Assembly: GCA_000226015.1 (NCBI GenBank)
Contig: JH153296.1
Location: 50,108 to 114,107 of the forward strand
Length of the DNA: 64,000 nucleotides
Origin: Mnemiopsis leidyi
Taxonomy: Eukaryota > Ctenophora > Tentaculata > Lobata > Bolinopsidae
Reading direction: 5' to 3'
Shown here one piece after another: positions 50,101-62,100 of this stretch. The notes under the pieces are model-generated. The model ran no database searches. It had not been told where the DNA came from and was given only the letters and a program-made list of their open reading frames with translations. The position numbers and the translations under genes were made by a program. Numbering within the stretch: position 1 is the stretch's first letter; each line of letters starts with the position of its first letter.

Positions 50101-53100
50101 GTCAAGCAACGGATCGGGACGAAAATCTGTTTTGAACTATCCGAAATTTGCGGTTATCGAGATTTGCTACATTCGATTAGGATATTTATTAGTCCGCTCG
50201 TGCGGTAAACTGCAGAGCAATTATCTTACCATTTGATTCGAAATCGGTTATATAGTACTACTCATATTAATACTTAACTTTAAGCACGTTGCTTTGGTGC
50301 AGTGTATTTCACTATTTCAGCGTAACAAACCAAAAACCACCACAGCACGTCAATACCACGATGTTGTTTTACTCTTTGCGTTTACGAACAAAATAGGTCT
50401 TGATGTAGGTAATGGGTATAGTTGTCATTAGTGCAGTTTTTAGTACAGTGCAAATTTGTGAAGCTCTCCATCCGGCAGTTATTACTTATTTCAACCGAGC
50501 TCTCTTATTTAGTTAGCTAGGTAACTGTTATATATAATGTCCTGACTAATGTTCAACATTCGAGGTTAGCTGCTTTTCGTTATCATGCTTGAATTAAAAA
50601 AAACGAGCTGCAGTTTCCAACTTTTTTTCTATTGAGATAATATTAATTCGTAGGTTCTTCCCCTAGGTTTTGAGCGATTATCATTACATTTATCATAACA
50701 TAGCCTCATGTTATATACCATACTGTAGGGCTTTTATAAGACACACCTTAATCAAATTTATTCTAACTTTCATGTTACTGTTATGCATGCGTATAAGCGG
50801 AATGACTCTATTTTAATAATTGATTTTGTCATTTTGATTAAATTTAAAGTTTAATGTTTTATTTGTGCAGATGATTGCTGATTCCTTTGATAACAATTAG
50901 TAATATTTTTTTACTTGTTGATCTCACCAGAGCTTTGTACAGAATATATCATGGACTTGACGTTATCATTGCTCCTGATTTTACTATCTGTACAGCACAG
51001 TTTATCTTCAGCCACCGGTGAGATAAACGTTATGTTAATAACGATCAAGTAAGAGAAAAAAGATTAAACTTTGAAGTATACATTAATAACAACTAAATAA
51101 ATATGAATCATATTGAGTATTGACGCAGCAAAAATTGAAACTCGTTTTAACTTTAAGTGTGTCAAAAATGGTTAGCGGGTTAACTTTAAGATAATTCGAT
51201 CGAAAAATATAATCTCAATAAGCTAATTCCACAGAGAGAAAGTTAGCGTTAAGTGATTTTGACGAGGTAAGATGGGATAAATCATTTAGAGGCTACACAC
51301 AAAGTCTATCTTCCCGTATGAAACTTGAGGTTTCTTCTACTTTCTATCTTCGGATCATCTTTAGTGGAAACTACGACCTAGGATGCGGCATGACCTTCGC
51401 TTTGCTGGATAAAAAGCACGAGAAAATTTATTCTGTTGATTTACGATGTAACAACAAAAACCGATACAGATTTATTAGCTTGAACAAGAAGCACGATGGA
51501 AAATGGGGGAAGGAGCAAGAGCAGATATGCCGGATTTAGAGAGAGAAAATGACTTCTACATAACAGTGACTGATTCTTATTACCATCTCACCATAAACAA
51601 CATTGAAATAACACCTAAGGTTGTCTCAGACTTGTGGAGGCTCTCTACGTTCAAAGAAATCAGAATTTGGGTTTACGGAAATTGCCTTTCACTGGACAGA
51701 AACAGTAGCTATATGAGCAATGAAGGTTGGCGGTAATTATTTTATCGTCCACCGTGTTATCACCGAGGTGAAAACTGAAAACTCAATAGAATATTCAAGC
51801 ATCGAGGAGTAAATTTTAAAACTAATTCCAAAGTCAGATCCAATTGAAAACTTCGAAATTCTTTCTGTTTTTTTATCACGATTCCAAATCTAAACCAGAA
51901 AGGGACAATTTGCGGAGACAAGTTTAGTGACAAATCAGCAGATGTTATTTGCCGAGAGTTAGGATTCAGGAAGGTAGAACACTGGACAGCGGAACCTCAC
52001 TTTCAGGGACCTGAGAGTAACTACAGCACAATTCTATCTGATGTTGTGTGTAATGGGGACAGCTCTGATTTCAGAGAATGTTCCTATAGCAATGAAACTT
52101 TGTCAAACTGCAGCGGAGGGCAGGCTGTACATCTTTCTTGTACTTCGAATAACGGTATGAGAATTTCAAATGTATACGACGAATCGTTAAATGGGGTCGT
52201 TCACATATGACGTCAGCAAATTTTCAGTAATTTTTACCCCTCCCCCTCCCCCTCCGTCATCGTGACAAAACCTCCCTCTAAATGTCAGAGGTTAATTACC
52301 ATAATGACATCATCACAGTCGAACCCCCCGCCCCCTACTTCATGTAAAAAAACTAATTTTTGAATTTATTTTACTAAGTCAGTATAAACATAGTATTTCA
52401 TCGCATTTCTGAATCAGAACTTTTACTTGAATTTGAAAATTTAACTTCTGATTTCGTAAAATTCTGATAAAAATTGTCAAATGAAATCAAAAATTTTCGA
52501 AAAAATCCTATAAATCCTAAAAAATTTTTGATGACATCATCATTGGCCAAATCCCCCTCCCCCTCGTCATCAATTGTCATCATTTGGAAACCCCCTCCCC
52601 CTCCTTCCTTTAGGTGATGACGTCATATGTGAACGACCCCAATTGATAATTGCATGCAGTTTCGGCCGCTTGCTGTCATTCCAAACTCTAACATGTTCTC
52701 TCGCAGATACGTGCAAGGTTATGGACAACAACAACTTTCTAAAACTCGTATGTAGAGACTACAACGGAAAGCAGTACTTCAAATGCTTGAATTCCGATAC
52801 ATACTACAGCGTGGATGCAGCCCTTCCTGGCTGGAGCAAGTTCAGTAAGCTCTGTGAAAATGATCCCAAGTTCTATCAAGTGTGCGGGGCCGGGCACGAT
52901 GAACAGTTTGGCGGAGGTCCCAACATCGATGTACTTTGCAGTCAGTACATCTGCCAAGATGGAATAGGAGTGTACACCAGCGGTTACAAAGCTGAGATAT
53001 CCTATTCTTGTGACGGAAAGCAGCAGTGTCACAATACCAATATGGACGAGGCAGACTGCTCAGGAGGAGATAAAACAAACTTTCCAGCCTCCAGAGTTTG

Positions 53101-56100
53101 TGATGGGTATTGCGATCTTGACGACTGTAGAGATGAGTCCGTCTGTAATGGTTATAATTACGGGCAAACTTGTTGGGGATCATGGTACTTTCCTCCAAAT
53201 TTAGTTGGTTTATGGCCGAACAGAAAATCTGCGTATCTGTATCGCTACTTGGGTTCGAATTGTGGAAAAAAAGAAGATCCGATCACAGCTGGACATGAAG
53301 TCTGTAGCTTCTTCAATGACCAACTGATTGGCGTTCAGTCAGACAAAATCAAGCCGGAAAAAGTGGTGAGACTAACCAACTTCTCGAGGTGCGCAACAAC
53401 TAAGTACCGACAAAAGGCAATAGACGAGGCTTTTTGGGTAAACTCGGTTTACACACCTTACTGTAAAGACTATATGGACCAAACAAACTGCTCTGATTCG
53501 TCCAGGATCGCTTTTAACTGTACCGTCAAAGGATATCCAGCTTCCATTTCGACGCAGATATTGTGCCATGGCATTCCTGCTCTAAGCATCTGTAGCGACG
53601 GAATGGAAAATGAGTGTGTGAGCCTCTCTTCAACATGTCGGAATATACACAAGCACAAAATGTGTGACAGCGTGACAGACTGTTTTGATCGAAGTGATGA
53701 AGAACATCAAATCTGTAAGCAGCTCACCCAGGAATCCTGTATCAGACAGTTTGGCGATGAAAGTCTCTACATTCCACTAGCTTGGCTCATGGATGGAATC
53801 ATGGACTGTCAAAGCGGGATCGATGAGATGGACGTTTGGCCCACATGCGGGAAGGGGGGAACTTTTCGTTTTGTCTCTGATAACTCGACATGTTTCGACG
53901 ATTACCTTTGCCAATCAAAAGATAACGTGGGATTTGTGGGCGTGGACGAACTCTGTGACGGAATTGACACTTGTGGCAGAGAAAACTTGGTCTGTGAGCA
54001 ATCTAGATCAAAATTACACTTGTTCACTCAAGTAAACCGTGGAAAAGATAATGAAATTCATCTTTCTTATTGCCAAAGTGGACTCCAATCTCTGAAGGAC
54101 CTTGCGGCCGTGTGTGAAACAGCACGATTTGCATACCCAAAGGGTAAAGTATTTGGATTGACAGAGAAGAAAGCCCTGTATCTCCCGAAGAGGACACTAA
54201 ACTGTGAATATCTGTACGGAGAACTGTATCTTTACACCAGCTGTACCGGAAAATGTGGTGATGGTACAGTGTGTCCTATCACAAGACCAGTACGTCAAGA
54301 ATCTTGTCCGGGACAATATCCAGATAGGATCTACACCGTTGTAGGTAACGACCACCTGACTTTTTTGATAAAACAACGAGAAACTTACAACAATGAGATA
54401 TTTGTGTGTGGCAACAACCGCTGTATCTCGTATCGGAAAGTGTGTGATTTAGTAGATGACTGTGGGGATGGAAGTGATGAGCTGATTTGTACAAACCATG
54501 TAAGATGTGGTGACAGTGAGAACAGTTTCATAGCGGTTACTCAGCAGTGTGATGGAAATTTCGACTGTTCCGATCTTTCGGATGAGTGTAACAATCGTTG
54601 TGGGAAGCTGATAATCGAAAGCAATGTTCTGAGGATCTTGTCTTGGACCATCGGAATACTAGCAGTGATATTAAACTTAATGGTTTTCTCTCTCAATATC
54701 AGCTCCTTAAAAAGTAGCTCCGGTCAAGTGTCTCAGCTTAATAAACTCCTCATTTTAGTCATTAGTTTCGGGGACTTCCTCGTAGGCGCATACTTGGTGA
54801 CAATATCTATTGTTGATCTTATAGAGGGGGCAGGATATTGTCACAACCAGAAAAAGTGGCTAACAAGCAATTTTTGTGCCACTCTCGGAGGTTTAAGCAC
54901 GATTGGGTCACAGTTTTCTCTGTTTTCCATGACACTATTGAGTATTACACGGATGTACGGCGTTAGAAACTCTATGAAACTTGGCAATACTCTCACGAGG
55001 AAAGGAGTATTCATAAATGCTGTTGTCATATGTCTAATAATAGTCATGTCGTTTGCGATAGCAATGATTCCCCTACATTCCTCCTTTGAAGACTTTTTTG
55101 TCAACGGACTCTCATACGACCCTAAAATCCCTCTTTTTGCGGGATTTCCGGACAAGCACCAACTGAAGAATGTATTAAATGCGTACTATGGCAGAATCAA
55201 GGATAAGTATTTATCATGGCGGGAAATAGTTACTCTTGTGAAGGCAATGTTCACAGACAACTACTCTGGCTTTACTCACGAAGAGGTTCATTTCTATGGC
55301 AACGATGGTGTATGCCTATTTAAGTATTTTGTCAATGCAAATGACCCACAAAGAGATTATGTCTGGTCGATTCTTGCAATCAACTTCACATGTTTTGTGA
55401 TCATATCGGCCTCTTACCTCATCATCGGCTTGACGTCTTTCTGGACTTCAAGGAAATTATTGATAACTGGAAACTCAAACCAGACAATTAAGGACAGAAA
55501 TCAGAAGATGAATAAAAAGATCGCTATAATTATTTTCACTGATTTCTGTTGCTGGGTGCCCTTTATAATAATATGTGCTCTACATACGCTGGGAGTTATG
55601 GATGCTAGCCCATGGTATGCCATGTTCTCGATAGTGCTCCTACCAATCAACTCAGTGATAAATCCTCTTCTTTATAACAATGCCATATCGGTCCACCTTA
55701 ATCGAGCTTTCAGTGTGATAAGGAAAGTGTTATCTAATTATTCTTCAAGAATATCAAGGACAAGCTTCATCAGGGAGGATATTCAGATGACACAATTTTC
55801 TGAAATTCAGGGCGGACCACCTCATGTTTGTGGTGGGAAAGACACGGTGGAACCCACAACTAAACAAACTGTTGAAACATAACATTGAGATATGGTCGAA
55901 AAATTATACAATATTACCATCCTTTGTGGTGTATGGAATTTTCAAATGCTTCCCAAATATTCTTCCCTGATTCTAACTTTTCAGACATCACAACCGCACA
56001 CAGTATATCTACTTAACGTTAGAATCCTTAAAATCCTTAATCCGGCAAAAAAAGCAGTGAGGACAAGAATAATACCAAAGTAAAGTTAAACAACAAATTA

Positions 56101-59100
56101 TTCAGGATCCAAATTATAAATTTGATCTCAAAAACTAAACATTCCCAGGCAAAGTCAAAACAACATTCTTGCCAGAAATATCATCGCCTATTCTTGCAAG
56201 AAAGAACAATTTGATATTGTCATGTCCAATACTGCATATGAAATACTCATAGTTTTCCCTAACAATTACGATATCCAGCTGCTACCCAGTTGACCCTGAA
56301 GTGCTCAATGAGACGATCCTGAGGGGGTGCAGTGTTGGCGGGCGAGCTGACGAAACTGTAGAGGGTCACCAGGAACCTCTTAGCTGTCGGGGGGTCGTTC
56401 ACTGAGGCAATCACGTAGCTGGGAGGAACGGTTTGAGTAGCTTGACAAAGTGGAGATCTTAAGGAAACGGAAATAATTGGATGAGACCGTTTCGAAAATC
56501 TGTTAAGTAGTACGTAGTCTTTAAAGAAGTAAAGTTAATTATGTTTTTGACTTAAAAGAAGCCAGTTTAAGGATGTAACTTATGAATATATTTGAAGTGT
56601 TAAAACAAGGGTCCATAAAACTATACAAATTAAAGAATTTACCTCTCATTAGGGAACCGAGCAGCAAGAGATACCGACACAACGGGGGGAGCAACAAATT
56701 CACAATCAGAAATGTCCACATTAGCCAGAAACATCTTGTGGGCAGGATCGTGGGGGTAGCTCAAGACGAACCAGGGTTGTGTTCTACCTCCGGAGGGGGT
56801 TCTTGCGGTCAGGTTACCGGGTGCTGTCTGGCCAAAGCAGGTTCTCTTACATGCGAACCCTGGGACTGGTATATTTACGAAGTACATGTCAGCAGGGTGA
56901 TGCGTGAGGTCTGGAGCTGCGTCTTGGTGAGAGATCAGGGTGAATATTGTACAGATCAGAAAACGAATTGACGAGGACATTTTTGGGTAGAGCGGCTTGG
57001 TTCTTCAATTCTGGGGTCAAGCTGCTCTGACTTTCTGAGAGGCTGCAGTCAGTGGGTTTGTTCATGTCCGACAAGTTACGACATTTTATAGTCGAAAAGT
57101 TTGGAGTGGACTTGCGAAATTCGGACTAATACTTAAGGTAATTATATCGCCATGACTAAGATTACAAGAGGCAATTTTCATGCCTTAGAGACATGTTGAA
57201 CCATGTTGGATCGTAACGTGAGGTAGAAAAAAATTACAAGTCTTCTGATTCGAAACCAGTATTTCAGATAGAGTGGCATTATCGGTATCGACCTGTCAAA
57301 AGGACTTCAGATCATCAGCCAGATATTGACCAACTGGCAACTTAATTCAAGAAGCTCAGTTACAAATTCGGTTCATCAAGAGGGAGCAATTTGTAGTTTT
57401 TTAAGATGACAGAAATCAAGAAAATTACAAGATTGTAGAAAATGAATTGTGCAATATCACGCAGCTGTTGCTATTCTACTTTAGGCTACTGCCGACATTG
57501 AAAAGTTGGAATAGCTTGCTCTGAAAAACTTTTACAAAAACTTCCAATTTGTTTTTCTCGGTTAAAAGGGGTGTGTTATGTTCCGAATTTTTTTCAATTG
57601 TAAGATAAATTCTGAAAGAAAAGCCTTTTAAACCAATTTTCTATTTAATCATACTTCCACATTTGATAGCCGCGCTCGTTCAAAGTGTACATAATATGTA
57701 ATGAGATTTGAACAAAAGAATCCAAGTTTTCTCATTTCATTTAAATCCACAATTTCCAATTTTGAGCGTCGGCTTGCGTGTTTGTTTCAAGACAAACTTC
57801 TTTATATTAGTGAAAATATGCACTTCAACAATTTCTATCATAATATCCAATACAGACGTTATTATGTAGCATATCATGAAAACCGCAGTAATTGTCTGAT
57901 ATGGTCACGTGACCAGCTCTTGCACTGATTCTGAGCTTATCGTGCTTAACGCTCCCCGTTCATTGATAGCACGGTGTTGCGACCACGCTTTTTAACTATA
58001 TTACGATCCAGAAAAACATGAAAGTCGTTAAAAGCCTGCCGTCCATCGTACAGCTGTGTTCTTATTGATTTGATGCTTTGTACATACAAAATGACAATCT
58101 GCGATAGAGAGCCGACTGTTTTTCATATCTATTTGTAAAGCACCGCGGTTGCTCATTGATACTGATAGTGCTATGTAAGCCTGCTGCTAGAATTGATGTG
58201 CCGACGTAAGTGAATCAATTCTGAACATGACTAGATCACTCTTTGAAAATTTAGTTTTAAATTAAACTCTTTCTCTTTCTTTGAGATGTCTAAATCTAAA
58301 CGATTTATTTCATCAGTCGGAAGTTTTGAGTTCCCACCACACCTCAATTATATTGTCTCAACAAGAATTGTAAAGCACTGCACAACACGAAAAACTCTCG
58401 TGACAATTCTTTAACAGTTGCCTGACGAGTGGTTATAAATTTGCGGTCTCTCACAGATCTACTGATCGGCGTCTGAATCTCATAACTCTAGCAGCAGCAC
58501 TAGGCAGAGCAAAGGAACACCTCGTTAATGATTTAACACTCTGCTTGCTCTAACGTATGAACCGCTTCAACTCACTGGCCGATCTAGCAAGTTTTGTAGT
58601 TCGCGATTGTTTTAATCCAGTGTAGGCTTTAAGGTTGTTTTTCCGCTGAATCGTAATGTTGACATATGTTATTGCGGATATCGTAATAGTGAAAACAAGG
58701 AAATAAAACGGTTTTAATTTTATCACATTTTAGTGAGTCATTTGATGATTTGCGTCAGCTTGGACAAAATTCGTTGTTTGGCGACGCTAAGGTTCGTCCG
58801 AACAATGTTTATTGTTCGTTCGTTGACACACGTGAGAAAAGAATTGTTATGAATTATGTGTCCAGATGTTTTCTTGTAGATCGTAAATGTTGACAATTTC
58901 AGGTTACAACTTACAAATTCTAAATCTGCAGTTTAACGTTCAATTCATACATTAAATCCGGCACTTGCCATTCGGGGTGCGGCTTAAAACATGTTCCATG
59001 AGCCAAACGCCCCAACACTCAGTTCACTCAGTTGATGGAAGAAAAACTGTGCGTGTTTCTGCATGATCAAAGCAGGGAGTGCTGGTTATCACTTGCAAGC

Positions 59101-62100
59101 CACATTGAAGACCAACCAAAGCCGTGGGCGGCTTTCGACGCCGCTTGGCTTTACAACTTTTTTAGGGAGAATTGTTTTTAAAATTCTATATTGAAATTTT
59201 AGGAATTTTAGGGCCCCTATTAATTTTTAGTTACCCCTTCCCCCTTTTAATTATCCTTGCCACTTCAAAAGAGTTTAATAGGGCCTCTTTTTGGGCGTGG
59301 AGGACCTGGAAAACTCGTCCAGTCTCATTGAGTATTTCTGCAGTCTTAATTGTTCTCAAACTTCTCAACCTGATCATCAGATCTAATGAGGCTTATATTC
59401 CATTCAAACCAGTGCTCAATGCTAAACTTAGTGCCAGCTCTAGTGCCATCAGGTTGTGCAAGGCCACTTCTTGCTTCTGTTCTTCGAGCATCTCCAGGTG
59501 GTGGTGGAAGTGGTTGTTCTGTCTTTGCGGGGATTGCAGGTGAATCCATCTGTGTCGAGAAGCTGTTGAGAACCGCGTTGTTCAATGATGAATTTGCTTA
59601 ACGATCATAAGGATAAATCGATAATTCTGTAGTTCCAAGACCCATATTTAAGCTTTGTTAATGCGGCATTAGTCGGGTAGGGTTCACCTAAAAAGAACAT
59701 GATCTCCACCATCTCAAATAGCAAATAGCAAGTGCTCACATGAACTAAAATAGAAAAATAGTACCAGCCAGTGGGCACGTGATCCTTGGGCGCAGTTGTT
59801 GTTTTGAAAATCTGACCTGACAAATCATATCACATCATTGATTGGGTACCCTGTTAACGTATGAGAACTGAATTCTCTTGGGCGCAGTTGTCGGTAGGCC
59901 AAACCTTCAAACCACTATACATTCTCGAATAGTAAGTGATTGAGAACACTATGGTGAACATAACGCGGACCATGGAACCACGCTCTCAAGACGAGATGTT
60001 GTGCAGCAAGACTCACGAGAGCCGACATGTGATTTACAGCAAACCTCCTACCAACAGAATTCCCCTCAGGTAAATAAGTGTAGAGCAATTTCACTTGATT
60101 TGATTCTCAGAATCATTTGTTATGAAATTTGCAAAAAACTTTCATCATGTTTTATCTGCGCACTTCTCAAGACATGAACATTTTTAAATGGCCGCAATAT
60201 AAGCAATATAAGAATTAAGAATATCTTAAATCTTAATGAAATAATTTGAAGCCTTCATTTAAAGCCTTCAGAGCACGTCTAGGTCGAGTTGCTGCCAGCA
60301 GAGGTGCAAGTACGGCCGGTTATTGTGACTGCACGTACTTGTGGCCACCTCCGCAAAACTAGTGCTGAGGTTTAAATGCAGGTCTAATGTCACCATGTGG
60401 ATTGCTGATCTATGGCGATTGGATTCTGAGCTTCGAACTGAAGCTTTGCTAGCTTTTACAGCTAAAACCGTTATCACATGATACGTTAAGTGGCGATATA
60501 GTCTGAATAGACTTGTCCGGACAGAAGTCTAGACCTAAGGGTTGTTGAGGCATTGTCGCGGTTTCCGACTTCCGACTTTCCGTACCATGTCTTTATTATT
60601 CTCGTTGATAACAACGAACAAGACCAGACTCGTCGACAAAGCCAGATTAGGCAAATGCAGAATATCATAATGAGGGCAACTATCATGTCATTTGTTTGAG
60701 TAAAAATGAAGATCTTACCGCGACAAAACAGTAGTAAAACAGTAAAACATTGAAATAGTAACCAGTAAAGCAAGATCAGATTAACCCCGCCAATATTTCA
60801 GATCTAGTGGCAGAAACGAGGTACGGCGAACAAACAGCGTACAGACACAGACTCCTAACAACGACCTCTCCTACGAGTTTGATCGGACTTTTTACACCTT
60901 CAAAGAGAACGTCCGACGGACGGTGCCGGTAAAACAGACATCTCAGCAGAGGAAGCATCTCCGAGTGTATCAGCCGACCATCATCGACACCAAGCCTAGG
61001 TGGGTGCACTGTGTACGTGATGCGTCGTCGGACTTGAAATTTAATATGTTCAGTGGCACTCGTCTGTGTGCATTTAGACTCGAGATACATTTTACTATGA
61101 AATTAATTATTGAATTGATAAGTTGAAATTAATGTTTGCTGATTTGAATGACATTGCTCAAGGCTGAATGAAAAAAGATAACGGCTTTTTTTTGACATTT
61201 TTACAACTTCAGGGGCAGGAGAATTCGTTCAAAAGTGGACCCTGCAATATCGAGAATGCTATCGTGCGCACATGTCGCACCAACACAACCCTCAAGACCA
61301 GCCTGCACGTGCAATCACCGCGCAGCTGCACGTGCAGATACCAAACAACGTGAAGATCCAGAACACAACAAGATAAAGATCGCACCACGAGAACGGGCCG
61401 TCACACCACGTGACAAACAACCACGTGACCAACTAGACTCACACAACCTCATAACTCCCGTACTGGCAGTGGCGATACGCCGGAACCCTCAAGACAAGGA
61501 CCCCATCGTGCAGTTTAACGGGGTGGCGGGTCAGGAAACCCGGCTGTCCTTTACCCCCTTCGTCAAGCACGTCAGTACTCAGACTTCAAAGTCTAACGTT
61601 CATGTGGAGTTCGAGATACCTGATGAGAGTTGAAGTTCGAGATACCTGATGAGAGTTGAAGAGTCAACGCTTCAAGGACGACACTGACTGACTGACAGCT
61701 ATGTGAGCAGGTCAAATTGAGGGTAAGATATCACGACAAGATTGAGATTGATTCCCCTTGCTGGTTAGCAATAAAGAGCATAACAAGGCACTGCGTTATC
61801 AGACTCATTCATATCAAGCACTATGGGAATTGGAAGAAAAGAATTGACAAGAACAAAAATGTTCTGTGTGGATTGTATTTTTTGGTTCGCGAGTGAATTT
61901 ATTGCTAATATGGTTGACGAAATTTCGCACTTAAAACAGCAATTCTTCACTTTGATTTTCAAGTGCAGATTAATTTTAGTATTTTTGTTTTTGTTTCAAT
62001 ATTTTAGAAGTACGTAGCAGACTCTTTGACATGTTTGATTAAAAATAATCCAACAAGAAGTACATAGTTTACATCCATAAATTTTAGTGTTTTCAGTTTA

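Noticed and set aside
59346-59585. Minus-strand 79-codon frame with [11 protein letters not shown]
   Set aside because: No family, no donor or acceptor in a useful position and no upstream start context; may be chance or an old repeat.
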